Position numbers and translations under genes: made by a program. From Planctomycetota bacterium (GTDB lineage Bacteria; Planctomycetota; Planctomycetia; Pirellulales; Pirellulaceae): a stretch of DNA of 56,472 nt. Below are positions 17,855 to 27,551 of this stretch, piece after piece. The first letter of the stretch is position 1; the number at the start of each line of letters is the position of its first letter. The notes below the pieces were generated by a model. The model made no database searches. It was not told the DNA's origin and saw only the letters and a program-made list of their open reading frames with translations. The DNA lies in contig JAQCHP010000014.1 of assembly GCA_027619595.1 (NCBI GenBank), forward strand, positions 1 through 56,472, read 5' to 3'.

Positions 17855-20332
17855 ATGTATCGGACCGGTTTACGAGTTCGCTCAACATGCGGTTGGTTCG
17901 CCTTGGTTTTGGCCATCAGCGCTGCCTCCCCAGGTTGGTGCCAACTCCCCCAGATCCGTCTGGATGGAATTTCGCCCTGCGGTGGCCAGCGAGGTAGTAC
18001 GTTCGAAGTTTCGGTGCGTGGTTTGGACCAGATCGATGTTACCAGCTTGGTCTTTTCGCACGCGGGTATCACGGCTGCACCCATTCTCGAAGCGCCGAAC
18101 CGCTTTTATCCTGACCCTCGACCCGCCCCAGGCAAATACCGAATCACCATCGATGCATCGGTTCCCGCGGGCATCTACTATGCACGTATCTATGGTCGGT
18201 ATGGAATTTCTGGCCCCCGCCGATTCCACGTGGGGGACTTTACGGAAATTCAGGAAGTCGGTGAAAATCATTCGTCCGCCACAGCACAAGTTCTGGATCC
18301 AGAGACGCTCGTCAATGGCCTCACGGACGCTGATAAGATCGACTATTTTCGCCTTTCGCTGCAGCTAGGCGAATCGATTGTCTTGCACTGTTGGTCTCGT
18401 CGCTTGGACTCACATGCAGATATCATGCTAACGCTGTGCGACTCGCATGGCACTCCGCTGGCCTTCAGCACAAACCAAATGCGACGCGACCCGTTGTTAG
18501 CGTTTGTCGCACCTGCTGCTGGCGATTATCTCGTGAGAGTTCATGACACGACATTTGCGGGCAGCGATGATCACGTTTATCGCCTGGCGGCCAGCCGACG
18601 TCCCCATGTCGAATTTATTTTTCCCCCGGCGGGAATTCCAGGTACCACCGGAAACTTTACGCTTTACGGCTATAACCTACCGGGCGCAGCAATCGTGCAA
18701 TCGGCCGGGGTTCAGCAATTCCCCTTAGTTAATAAGAATGTCCAAATTGCCATACCGCGAGAGGGCGAGGCAACGACGCCGATGCACCCAGCGCTGGTCG
18801 AACCGACCGGTACCAGCGTCACTGGATTCGAATATCAATTTTCTGAAGATGGCTTTAACGCGAATCCCGTTTGGATCGCCCTGGCCAACGCACCACTCAC
18901 CTTGGAGCAGGAGCCTAACGACGCCGTCGAACGGTCGCAAACGATCACGGTCCCCGGAGAATACGTGGGACAATTCAATTCGCGACACGATATCGATTGG
19001 ATCACCTTTTCGGCCAAGAAAGGCGAAGTCCTTAGCATCGATATCTATTCAGAACGAATGGGAGTTCCCGCCGATCCTTTTTTTAGTATCCAACGCAAGA
19101 AAGACTCGGCACCGGAACATGCCGCGTATGAAGAGGTTACCGATGCGGATGATTCACCTGCATTAACCGGAGTACCCGGATACGAACACACCGCGAACGA
19201 TCCGTCGTATCTGCTGACCGTCGATGAAGACTCAAAATATCGCCTCATGGCTCGCAATCTGCGAGGATCAAGTCGAGAAGATCCTGGCCTAACGTACCGA
19301 CTTAGCATTCGCCCGGCTCAGCCCGATTTTCAACTGCTGTATGCGCCTAGATCGCCCTACGACAACGAGCGCAAGATTCCTAGTCGATGGGGGACGTTGC
19401 TGCGACCCGGAGACACATCTCAAATAATGATTGCCGCCGTCCGCCGTGATGGGTTTAATGGCCCGATCACTGTCATCCCTCAGAATCTTCCGCCCGGCGT
19501 GCGGCCAGCGGTTGATACGACCATCGCCGCCGGCCAGACGGAAACACGGCTTCTACTAGCCACGGACCCAGACGCCAAACCATGGCAGGGCTCCATCACT
19601 GTCACCGGCCGGGCCACAATTGGCGGCCAAGAAGTCGAACATAGTGCTTTGAGTTCTGAATTATGCTGGGATGGAGTAGAAGACTACTACTCGGTGGCCC
19701 AAGTAACGTCGGAATTGATGCTGACAGTAACGGATGAACCACGACCATTGAGGCTTGCGTTCGAAAAGACGAAGCTGGGACCGCTGGCCCCAGGAACGGT
19801 AGTTGAAGTCCCTTGGTCGTTTTCCATCAGTAAGGAATACAAGGAAAAAATGGGCGCCGAGGCCTTTGGGTTGCCTGATGGGATCTCAGCTGAACTGACC
19901 TTTGATGAGCAGAAACGTAACGGAAAATTAATTGTCAAAGCCACCGATAAAGCGGAACCTGGCGAATACAAATTCTGGTTGGCAGGTAAACCGGAGATCA
20001 ATTATCAAGCCAATCTGCACGCTGTTGCTCAAGCCGAGCAGGACAAAGTTCGTATTGCGGCGCTCGCGGAACAGTCTCGCACTGCCTACGCCGCTTTACG
20101 AACTTTGCATGACGCACAGGTAAATCAACCAAACTCAGCGAATTCGGTTTCCGAGGACCAACTGGCGCAGGCAGAAGCAGCAGAAAAAGAGGCCGCGGAT
20201 GCATTAAAAAAAGCGACCGAGATCGCCAAGACGCTGGCCGACGCCGCCGCCCCTTCCGAACGCCGCTGTTATTTCACCACGGAAGTCTTGACCGTTGTTG
20301 TGACCGAAAAGAACTCGACCCCAACCCCCTAG
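17855..20332 (+). CDS. Exported protein with PPC (pre-peptidase C-terminal) domains
   Basis: An 825-residue protein with a signal peptide (about 1-29). After it comes an IPT/TIG-like region (PQIRLDGISPCGGQRGSTFEVSVRG). Two stretches have the PPC pattern: NGLTDADKIDYFRLSLQLGESI...LVRVHDTTFAGSDDHVYRL (about 150-245) and YVGQFNSRHDIDWITFSAKKGE (about 370-470). Beta-sandwich-like sequence follows. The last ~120 residues are an Ala/Glu/Lys-rich helix, probably coiled coil (EDQLAQAEAAEKEAADALKKA). PPC domains usually mediate binding or secretion. Only 16 bases separate it from the DUF1549/1553 gene and 46 from the WD40 gene. No catalytic motif is visible, so the role is probably structural within the cell-envelope module. 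Confidence 0.85.
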   Translation: MYRTGLRVRSTCGWFALVLAISAASPGWCQLPQIRLDGISPCGGQRGSTFEVSVRGLDQIDVTSLVFSHAGITAAPILEAPNRFYPDPRPAPGKYRITIDASVPAGIYYARIYGRYGISGPRRFHVGDFTEIQEVGENHSSATAQVLDPETLVNGLTDADKIDYFRLSLQLGESIVLHCWSRRLDSHADIMLTLCDSHGTPLAFSTNQMRRDPLLAFVAPAAGDYLVRVHDTTFAGSDDHVYRLAASRRPHVEFIFPPAGIPGTTGNFTLYGYNLPGAAIVQSAGVQQFPLVNKNVQIAIPREGEATTPMHPALVEPTGTSVTGFEYQFSEDGFNANPVWIALANAPLTLEQEPNDAVERSQTITVPGEYVGQFNSRHDIDWITFSAKKGEVLSIDIYSERMGVPADPFFSIQRKKDSAPEHAAYEEVTDADDSPALTGVPGYEHTANDPSYLLTVDEDSKYRLMARNLRGSSREDPGLTYRLSIRPAQPDFQLLYAPRSPYDNERKIPSRWGTLLRPGDTSQIMIAAVRRDGFNGPITVIPQNLPPGVRPAVDTTIAAGQTETRLLLATDPDAKPWQGSITVTGRATIGGQEVEHSALSSELCWDGVEDYYSVAQVTSELMLTVTDEPRPLRLAFEKTKLGPLAPGTVVEVPWSFSISKEYKEKMGAEAFGLPDGISAELTFDEQKRNGKLIVKATDKAEPGEYKFWLAGKPEINYQANLHAVAQAEQDKVRIAALAEQSRTAYAALRTLHDAQVNQPNSANSVSEDQLAQAEAAEKEAADALKKATEIAKTLADAAAPSERRCYFTTEVLTVVVTEKNSTPTP

Positions 20333-20378
20333 GCCCGTCTCGTCGAGACTGCTCAATCTGTTAACCCACGCGATCTTC

Positions 20379-23300
20379 ATGTACAACCATTCGAATTCCA
20401 CCAACTCGGTCCCACTTGCGCTGCTTCGTACCTTCGGGACCTATTGGCTGGGTTGGTCGATCCTGAGTAGCAACTTGGCAAGTGCCATTGAAATTGCAAA
20501 ACTCAGTCGAACATCCAAGGTCGATTTCCAAACGGAAGTCCTGCCGATTCTGCGTGAGAACTGTTTGACATGCCACAACGCGACGGACGCTGATGCTAAT
20601 TTGGTACTGGAAACCCCAACCACCATCTTGAGAGGGGGTATCTCCGGAGCTGCCATCGTTCCAGGAAACGCCGACGAAAGCCTCCTCCTGCGACTGGCAT
20701 CGCATCAAGACGAGCCCGCGATGCCGCCGCCCGATAACAATCGAAGCGCCACCCCCCTAACCCCCGAGCAACTCGGCCTGATCCAGCAATGGATCAACGA
20801 GGGAGCACAGGGAAACGTCGAGGAATCAACCCGCAACCCGCTGGTGTGGCAACCCTTGCCCAACGACTTCCAACCCATTTTGGCAACCGCGATCACAAGA
20901 GACGGCCGTTTTGCAGCCTGCGGACGGGGCAATCGACTGTTTGTCTACCGACTCCCCCAAGGGCATCTTGTACAACAATTGATCGACACGACCCTGGCCG
21001 ACCGACTGCCAGAACTGAATTCCGCTGCGCACATGGATGTCGTAAACTCGGTAACCTTCAGTCCCGACGGTCGCCTATTGGCATCAGGGGGCTTCCGCAC
21101 CGTAAAGCTTTGGGAACGAGTCGCAAATACTCTAGAAAATTCTCTCGCACTCACACACGATTCTCATTTGCTCGCGATGTCGCCGGATGGATCATGGTCG
21201 GCACTTGCAATCGAAGGGGGCGCGGTCGAAATCGCACCCTGTGCAGCCAACATTCCGCCACGACGCTTAACTTTCCATACTGCGACCGTTGCATCGCTAC
21301 AGTTTTCCAGTGACAACAAATGGTTGTTCGCAGCGGGTGCAGACGGAATGGTATCGATCTGGAATACGGCATCCGCCACCAGGGCCGCGACAATCGCTAC
21401 GCACCATGCAACGCGATCGATTGCTGTGCTGCAGGACGGGACGGTCTTTGCTACCGCTGGTGCCGATCATATCATTCGACTTTGGGCACGACCTACGGCA
21501 GTTGAACCAACCGGGACACCCGAAACGCCGGCAGGTCTGCCTGAGACAATCATCAAGGACGCCAAGCCGATACGGGAAATTATCGGACACTCACGGACCG
21601 TAACTTCTCTAGCAACAGTTGCCGCCAATCCGCACCATTTGATTTCGGGTAGCGTTGACGGAACCTGGTCCCTCTGGGATACGTCTACGGGCCAATCGCT
21701 CCAAAGAGGTGTCCATGGAGACAGCGTTACGCATGTTGCCGGAAGCTCGAACGACGCCTGGATTGTCTCGCTTGGCGACGATCATGTCGCTCGCGTTTGG
21801 AATGCTCACGACGGAACCATGCTGGCAGCAATACAGCGAGACCCTGAACAACAACTTCAGATCCAACGCTTGCATCAGGCGATTGCGATCGGTCGAACTA
21901 ATCAAACAGCCGCGACGGCGGCGGTAGCGGAAGCAGGCAAACGGGTAGCCAATGAACAGCAAGCCCGAATTGACGCACTACGCGTCAAAGCGGAAACCGA
22001 TCAGGCACTAGCAGTGCAACTCAACTTGGTGACCGCTCGCACCGAGGAAAAGGAAGCAGCGGAAAAGCAGGCCGCGGAAGCCGCCACCGCCCTCAAGTCG
22101 ACGGATGAACTACTCGCCGCCACGCAAAACAACGGAAAACTCACCGAAGAACGGCATGAGGCAATCGTCGCGCAACTCAAAGCTTCCAAACAAGCCCTCG
22201 TGGCACAGGACGTAGCCGTTGTCGAAAGCTTCAATCTGATCGAACGAGCAATCCTTGATTCAATCGAAGCCCAGCGAAAGGACCATCGCAGTCTGTTAGC
22301 AACACTCTCAGAACAGCAGGCGGTGGCAAAAGCGGCACTCGAAACAATCACGAAACGCGTCGAGTTGCTCATCAGCGGTGTTTGGGATGCCGCAGTCATG
22401 GGCAAGACTCAACTGGAGGAAAAACAGAAACTTGCGACAGCCGCGGTCGATCGCGCTAATGAAGCCGTAACGCGTACTGAGACTCTCCTGAAAAACGCAA
22501 ACGCCGAACTTAATACCCTTGCAACGGACATACAACGGCAGGAACAGCGACTTTTGCAAGCCGAACAGATCCAGCAAGAGCATCCGCTGATTTTTACGTC
22601 TGCGTCATTTTCTCACGACGGCACGCAACTCGCATTGGGCGATGCGGAACGATCGATTCGCTTGTATGACATTCCGAGCGGCAAAGCGGGCGAGATCCTC
22701 GAGGGGCATCGCGGTGCCATTCGTTCCGTATGCTTTGGCTCAGGCGATCGACTCTATTCCATCGGTCAAGATCAGCGTCGCAACGAGTACAATATTCAGA
22801 CACGTTGGATCTTGCAACGGACCATCGGCGATATGGACGATCCTCGGCCGTTAGTCGATCGCGTAATGGCGTTGAGCTTCAGCCCCGACGGACTCCTCCT
22901 GGCCACTGGGAGTGGCCGGCCAGCGCGGAACGGCCAATTGGCGGTGTGGAACGTCGCCGACGGGAAACTCGTCCATCGCCTGGACGATGCTCACAGCGAT
23001 ACCATTTTTGGCCTGGAATTCTCACCTTCCGGCCGACACGTAGCATCCGCCGGCGCCGATCGCTTTGTCCGCGTCTTCGTTTGGGACAAAAATGAATTGC
23101 AGCCCGCCAAAACATTTGAAGGACATACAAACTACGTCCTGGACGTGAGCTGGCGTGCCAATGAACGCCAACTAGCATCCTGCGGCGCCGACAATGCCAT
23201 AAAAGTGTGGAACTTCGTCACGGGCGAACAGGAACGTTCTTTCGCCGAATCCAAGAAGGAGGTGACCTCCATCACCTACGTTGGAATCAACGGCCAAGTA

Positions 23301-23525
23301 CTTACGAGTTCCGGTGATAATCTCGTCCGACTCTACAACGCGGATGACGGAAAAGCGATCCGGGACTTTACTGGTCAGAACGATTATGTTTACTCCTCCG
23401 CAACTTCCGCCGATGGCAATTGGATTATCGCGGGCGGAAGCGGCCCGCTGCTGCGGGTATGGAACGGCGAAAGTGGTGAACCCCTCGTACAAATTGCAAC
23501 CGACGGACCCGCAGCGGCCGAGTAG
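20379..23525 (+). CDS. PSCyt1 cytochrome c domain fused to WD40 repeats
   Basis: A 1048-residue exported protein. After a hydrophobic leader (about 10-35) comes a PSCyt1 domain with one haem c site, CLTCH (62-66), ILRGGISG, a Met in AMPPP as likely axial ligand, and LIQQWINEGAQ. WD40 blades begin near 165 (VNSVTFSPDGRLLASGGFRTVKLW) and run to about 485. A ~245-residue Ala/Glu/Gln-rich coiled coil (about 495-735) interrupts the propeller, and further WD repeats (VMALSFSPDGLLLATGSG, GLEFSPSGRHVASAGADRF) complete it. Such fusions are typical of planctomycetes. The probable role is electron transfer or sensing attached to a protein-binding scaffold in the periplasm. It is third in the module, with DUF1501 following after 288 bases where I see no other feature. 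Confidence 0.92.
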   Translation: MYNHSNSTNSVPLALLRTFGTYWLGWSILSSNLASAIEIAKLSRTSKVDFQTEVLPILRENCLTCHNATDADANLVLETPTTILRGGISGAAIVPGNADESLLLRLASHQDEPAMPPPDNNRSATPLTPEQLGLIQQWINEGAQGNVEESTRNPLVWQPLPNDFQPILATAITRDGRFAACGRGNRLFVYRLPQGHLVQQLIDTTLADRLPELNSAAHMDVVNSVTFSPDGRLLASGGFRTVKLWERVANTLENSLALTHDSHLLAMSPDGSWSALAIEGGAVEIAPCAANIPPRRLTFHTATVASLQFSSDNKWLFAAGADGMVSIWNTASATRAATIATHHATRSIAVLQDGTVFATAGADHIIRLWARPTAVEPTGTPETPAGLPETIIKDAKPIREIIGHSRTVTSLATVAANPHHLISGSVDGTWSLWDTSTGQSLQRGVHGDSVTHVAGSSNDAWIVSLGDDHVARVWNAHDGTMLAAIQRDPEQQLQIQRLHQAIAIGRTNQTAATAAVAEAGKRVANEQQARIDALRVKAETDQALAVQLNLVTARTEEKEAAEKQAAEAATALKSTDELLAATQNNGKLTEERHEAIVAQLKASKQALVAQDVAVVESFNLIERAILDSIEAQRKDHRSLLATLSEQQAVAKAALETITKRVELLISGVWDAAVMGKTQLEEKQKLATAAVDRANEAVTRTETLLKNANAELNTLATDIQRQEQRLLQAEQIQQEHPLIFTSASFSHDGTQLALGDAERSIRLYDIPSGKAGEILEGHRGAIRSVCFGSGDRLYSIGQDQRRNEYNIQTRWILQRTIGDMDDPRPLVDRVMALSFSPDGLLLATGSGRPARNGQLAVWNVADGKLVHRLDDAHSDTIFGLEFSPSGRHVASAGADRFVRVFVWDKNELQPAKTFEGHTNYVLDVSWRANERQLASCGADNAIKVWNFVTGEQERSFAESKKEVTSITYVGINGQVLTSSGDNLVRLYNADDGKAIRDFTGQNDYVYSSATSADGNWIIAGGSGPLLRVWNGESGEPLVQIATDGPAAAE

Positions 23526-23813
23526 CCCTGACCGACGGAACCAGGACGGGTTAGGGAATCGTTTACAGACAGTTGCGACCGCATTCGGCCTTCACGCGAG
23601 CCGTTGCCCTAGAAGCCGATGCAAGGTGTTGACGCAGTCAGGAAGGCTGCCGCGGGCGATGGACACACATCTTGCAGTTTGGTAAAATGGGAGGACGCGA
23701 GACCGATGCGCTCTACTTGAACCCGCCTCAGTATCCTCAATTGCGAACCCCGACAAACAGCGATCACGCACAATCGACTTCGGTAACACGATCGCCGAGC
23801 CTGGAGGTACGAC

Positions 23814-25148
23814 ATGCTAAATATTTTGGGTGCCCGCCGACAATTCTGCGACGGAGTTTCTCGTCGCGACTTCATGCGAATTGGCGCTTTGGGAGTGGGA
23901 GCGACTTCTCTTACGCTCTCCGATATCTTACGAGCCGAATCCCAAGACGGACGCGGATCGCGACACAAGTCGGTCATTCATATTTTCCTGGGTGGGGGAC
24001 CACCCCACCAGGACATGTTTGATTTGAAAATGGATGCTCCGGTGGAAATCCGGGGCGAGTTCAAGCCGATCGCTACCACCGTTTCGGGCATCCAGATCGG
24101 CGAGACGTTGCCGCAGATTGCCGGAATCATGGACAAGTGCGTACTCATTCGTTCGGTAGTCGGTGCCGTCGATAGCCATAGCCCCTACCAGTGCAATACC
24201 GGTTGGACCACAGACAGCCTAAGGTCACTGGGGGGACGACCTTGTTTTGGTTCTGCCACGGCAAAATTGTTGGGACCGACCGATCCTTCGGTCCCGCCAT
24301 TTGTTGGCTTGGCAACACCGGGCGTCTGGCGCGATCCAGGCCAACCGGGATTCTTGGGTCCGACCTATGCACCGTTCTCACCCGAAGGTCCTGGGCTGGA
24401 AGATATGCGTCTCCAAGGGATCACCTTAGATCGATTGAACGATCGCAAGGCCCTTTTTTCGAGCTTTAACGCGTTTCAGAACATCGTCGATCGACGTGGC
24501 GCCGCGGGTGCCTACGACGCTTTCGCCGAACGCGCGTTCGACGTTCTGACTTCCAGCCGCCTGCTTGATGCTTTGGACTTGTCGGCTGAGGACCCCAAGG
24601 TTCTGGCGCGGTACGGTACCGGCGAACCGTTTCAATACACGTACGACGGAGCTCCCACAAATAACCGGAATTTCTTGGTGGCCCGACGGCTGGTGGAAGC
24701 GGGCGCTAGGTGTGTTTCGTTCACCTACGGTCGTTGGGACAGCCATCTTGATAACTTCACGCTTGTGCGTGACCATGGCTCTAAATTCGACCAAGCGTTT
24801 ACCGCTTTGATAGAAGACCTCGCCGAACGTAATTTATTGAATGACGTCACAGTCATTGCCTGGGGCGAGTTTGGTCGTACTCCACGCATCAACCCTCAGG
24901 CGGGTCGAGACCACTGGCCACTCGTGGGAGCAGCGCTCATGGCCGGTGGTGGCATGCCGACCGGACAAGTCATTGGCTCCACCAATCGCCTAGGCGAAGT
25001 CGCCAAGGATCGGCCAGTACACATGCAAGAAGTTGTGGCGACCCTCTACAACAAATTGGGACTTGATACCACCAGCGTGACACTCGTCGATCCAACCGGA
25101 CGTCCGCAGTATCTGACCGAACATCCGCCTATGCACGAATTGATTTAG
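23814..25148 (+). CDS. DUF1501 protein with Tat signal
   Basis: A 444-residue protein of the DUF1501 (sulfatase-like) family. The N-terminus carries a twin-arginine signal, SRRDFMRIGALGVGATSL (Arg17-Arg18), so it is exported folded. Family blocks seen are HIFLGGGPPHQDMFDLKMDAPVEIRGEF, GGRPCFGSATAKL, VARRLVEAGARCVSFTYGRWDSH and VIAWGEFGRTPRIN, with GRDHW and LYNKLGLD near the end. The fold belongs to the alkaline phosphatase/sulfatase superfamily, but the substrate is unknown. In planctomycetes DUF1501 genes are regularly found beside DUF1549/1553 genes, as here, which suggests a joint role. Its stop codon overlaps that of the converging small gene at 25145-25148. Confidence 0.94.
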   Translation: MLNILGARRQFCDGVSRRDFMRIGALGVGATSLTLSDILRAESQDGRGSRHKSVIHIFLGGGPPHQDMFDLKMDAPVEIRGEFKPIATTVSGIQIGETLPQIAGIMDKCVLIRSVVGAVDSHSPYQCNTGWTTDSLRSLGGRPCFGSATAKLLGPTDPSVPPFVGLATPGVWRDPGQPGFLGPTYAPFSPEGPGLEDMRLQGITLDRLNDRKALFSSFNAFQNIVDRRGAAGAYDAFAERAFDVLTSSRLLDALDLSAEDPKVLARYGTGEPFQYTYDGAPTNNRNFLVARRLVEAGARCVSFTYGRWDSHLDNFTLVRDHGSKFDQAFTALIEDLAERNLLNDVTVIAWGEFGRTPRINPQAGRDHWPLVGAALMAGGGMPTGQVIGSTNRLGEVAKDRPVHMQEVVATLYNKLGLDTTSVTLVDPTGRPQYLTEHPPMHELI

Positions 25149-25543
25149 TCGTATGAATACCCGCAAAAGTACAACTCGGCGGGTTGGTCGTTCGTATATA
25201 CCACAGCATAACGGCCTTGCCCTCGTTCAAGGTCGTCCCAATGATCTTCGGCGCTTTCAATATCATTACGGGATGGCTTGTCCGTACCGAAATACTGCTG
25301 AAGTTCGCTCGCCGTAAACGGCGCTGCGCAGCCAAAATTGGGCGTGGACGAGATCTGGGAAATATCGAGTATCGATGCTGTACCGTCGGCATCCGCAATT
25401 TCAAGCGCCTCGTCAATTGATGTGGGGGCTTCCTCAGCATAGCGATATCGCCCAGACTCGAACTCAAGCTTGCGCAATCGATCAAGTGCCCTGCTTGTGT
25501 CAGCTTCGTACTTCGTAAAATAACTCCAAGGTTCTGCACCCAT
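25145..25543 (-). CDS. Conserved hypothetical protein (MGAEPWSYF type)
   Basis: A 132-residue cytoplasmic protein. I start at the ATG at 25543 because GGAG lies about 8 bases upstream; a GTG immediately before would add one residue. The opening MGAEPWSYFTKYEADTSRALDRLRKLEFESGRY is a pattern I recall from hypothetical proteins in several phyla, but I know no function. Later segments SIDEALEIADADGTASILDIS and TASELQQYFGTDKPSRNDIES are followed by AVVYTNDQPAELYFCGYSYD at the very end. No membrane segment or metal motif is visible. Its stop overlaps the DUF1501 stop from the other strand. The 239 bases upstream to the next gene contain no feature I can name. Confidence 0.75.
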   Translation of the reverse strand: MGAEPWSYFTKYEADTSRALDRLRKLEFESGRYRYAEEAPTSIDEALEIADADGTASILDISQISSTPNFGCAAPFTASELQQYFGTDKPSRNDIESAEDHWDDLERGQGRYAVVYTNDQPAELYFCGYSYD

Positions 25544-25782
25544 CACATTAGCTCCTGATCGCTCACTCCCATCGGGACGCTCAACAATGCGTCAATACGG
25601 GCCGAATCTCCCGTACAAGTTGAGCTTGGCAGGCGATCGGATCGTCTCCCAATCCTTGCCGTCGATTCGGTTGATTGGTACTAGTTTGCCAACTTTCCCT
25701 ATTGTCCCTCCTGAAAGGCTATTAAGAATCCGCAAGCCGAACGATAACGTCGATCCAGACGCCTTAGGTTATTTCGGAACAA

Positions 25783-26169
25783 CTAGCGGTTACTGTAAGC
25801 GTAGGTGATCAGTGCGATCAACGTCATTCCCACACCGCACCACCGCATTGCCAGGATCATGGTGTGCCCGCGTTGAACGACTTGGTCGAGACGGTCGCAG
25901 TATACCTGGTGATTGGCCAACGCCTGCTGCACCTGTTGTTCAGAAATCGGTTTTCCGAAAGCTTTTTGCTGCGCCAGCGCTTTAGCCTCTAGGGCCGTCT
26001 TGATCATCCCTTCGGCGTCGGCCGGCGACCACGAAGGCGCAGAGAATCGTGGCCCCGAAAATACAAAGGAAGCCACAATGAGAGACAGGCCGAGGGCTGC
26101 CAAACTTCCAAAAACGATCATTCCAAAATTGCGACGACTCATTTCGTTTGCTGAAGATTGCTTGAGCAT
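25783..26169 (-). CDS. Small membrane protein, two transmembrane helices
   Basis: A 128-residue protein from the ATG at 26169 (a TTG at 26175 and an ATG at 26142 are alternatives). Transmembrane helix 1 is about residues 17-38 (GMIVFGSLAALGLSLIVASFVF) and helix 2 about 106-124 (WCGVGMTLIALITYAYS). Between them is a hydrophilic segment with helical heptad-like character (AEGMIKTALEAKALAQQKAFGKPISEQQVQQALANHQVYCDRLDQVV). No family was recognised. It lies 54 bases downstream of the DUF1559 gene on the same strand and may share its transcript. Confidence 0.65.
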   Translation of the reverse strand: MLKQSSANEMSRRNFGMIVFGSLAALGLSLIVASFVFSGPRFSAPSWSPADAEGMIKTALEAKALAQQKAFGKPISEQQVQQALANHQVYCDRLDQVVQRGHTMILAMRWCGVGMTLIALITYAYSNR

Positions 26170-26223
26170 CGGCAACGATCAAATTCTGGAGCCTGAGATC
26201 CGACAAACAAACGCGGTGCAGAA

Positions 26224-27306
26224 CTATTGGCTGAATTCAACGACATTTCCGTCATCAATCGACACGAGAAACGCCATCGTTACGTGATCAATTTCGTCCC
26301 TGATAAATTGAATATGACCGTCCATAAAAAGCGCATTGACGCCACCCGGGTGATTGCTTCGAGGCGCACTGGACAGGTATCGACCTTCGCCGTTGGGGTC
26401 GCTGTTCCAGGTGCGGCATAACATTCCCTCCAGTTGGGCCGCTTCGGGGTCGGAGCAATCGTAGATTGTATCCAGGTTGTTACGACGACAATTCGGAGGT
26501 TGCGTGAAGTCGGCGAGTTGTAGATCAGGCACGTACTCACGGTTAGTCGGGTCCTTAATGACGTGCAAATCGTAGGCCAGAACGCTGGCAGCATTCCATC
26601 CGATCGCCCAGGCACCACGCTGATCGAGCCGATTTTCGCGGGTGCGAACTTCGGCGATACCGAGCACATGCGACGAACCATCGACATAAGCCGAGGTGCG
26701 TTGTGCACGTGTCGCCGTCAGCGCTCCGGGGTAAATCCATTGCGATTCAATGTGAAAGGGACTCACGTAGGCAGCATAGTTGGCCTTTCCCAACTGCCGA
26801 TCCAAAGTCAATTTCGGATGCTGGAAAAAGCGGCCGCGAGCGCCATCGGTGGGGCACAAAAGGACATCCGGCTGAGCGGCTGCAGCCTCGCTTGGCTGCT
26901 CAACCAGTTTTTTTTCAAAATCGAATTGGTCATGCAACGCTGATTCTTCGAGATAGGGGAGTGTCAAGGAAATCCAACTAAAGAGGGTGCCCGCTTGCGG
27001 ATTGATGAACCCGAGGTAAAACAGCTTCCCGTCATAAATGCCCGATGCGGGATACATCCCTTGATTGGATTCGTACTGGGCCACCGCCAAGCCGATCTGT
27101 TTCAAGTTATTGACGCATTGAGTACGCCGCGCCGTTTCACGGGCCGACTGGACGGCCGGAAGCAACATCGCCACCAGTACGCCAATAATCGCGATCACGA
27201 CCAATAGTTCCACCAACGTGAAACCGGTCCCGCTCCCGCCTGGGGGGAGTCGCAGATTTCGCTTCACTTGGGTCGGCCGTCGTGCGGCAGTGAGCAATTC
27301 GCCCAT
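26224..27306 (-). CDS. DUF1559 prepilin-like protein
   Basis: A 360-residue protein. It has a type IV pilin/pseudopilin N-terminus: a short basic leader, then G-FTLVELLVVIAIIGVLVAMLLPAVQSARE, with prepilin peptidase cleavage expected after the Gly before FTLVE (about residue 28). The body is a DUF1559 domain (QCVNNLKQIGLAVAQYESNQGMYPASG, and SNHPGGVNALFMDGHIQFIRDEID near the C-terminus, the family's H-X9-DG signature). Planctomycetes encode many of these; they are thought to be secreted pseudopilin-like proteins, but individual functions are unknown. The ATG at 27306 is preceded by GAGG. It diverges from the pentaheme cytochrome gene across 245 bases. Confidence 0.93.
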   Translation of the reverse strand: MGELLTAARRPTQVKRNLRLPPGGSGTGFTLVELLVVIAIIGVLVAMLLPAVQSARETARRTQCVNNLKQIGLAVAQYESNQGMYPASGIYDGKLFYLGFINPQAGTLFSWISLTLPYLEESALHDQFDFEKKLVEQPSEAAAAQPDVLLCPTDGARGRFFQHPKLTLDRQLGKANYAAYVSPFHIESQWIYPGALTATRAQRTSAYVDGSSHVLGIAEVRTRENRLDQRGAWAIGWNAASVLAYDLHVIKDPTNREYVPDLQLADFTQPPNCRRNNLDTIYDCSDPEAAQLEGMLCRTWNSDPNGEGRYLSSAPRSNHPGGVNALFMDGHIQFIRDEIDHVTMAFLVSIDDGNVVEFSQ

Positions 27307-27363
27307 TGTTCCTCATCCCCCGTTTCGTCGACACGGTTCCTACCATCCAAAATATATCAAGTC

Positions 27364-27379
27364 GTGACGATTCCGTCAC
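27364..27379. promoter_or_regulatory. 6-base dyad between divergent genes
   Basis: GTGACG and CGTCAC flank ATTC, a perfect short palindrome 58 bases upstream of the DUF1559 start and about 170 bases upstream of the cytochrome start. The position suits an operator. The spacing does not match the canonical CRP/FNR pattern (GTGA-N6-TCAC), and one such site is weak evidence. Confidence 0.25.
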
Positions 27380-27551
27380 CGGAAAAATGTGCGGGGCCGG
27401 AACAACCCGATTCGCTGGATGGCGCAATCATGTCGGTCGCATCAGGTGCACCTCTGATGATTAATTGTGCGGGGCGTTTACGCCGAATAGCAGTGCGTCT
27501 GAGACATATTGGGGTTGGCCGATTATCTTTCCTTTCGCCACGGATGGCGTC

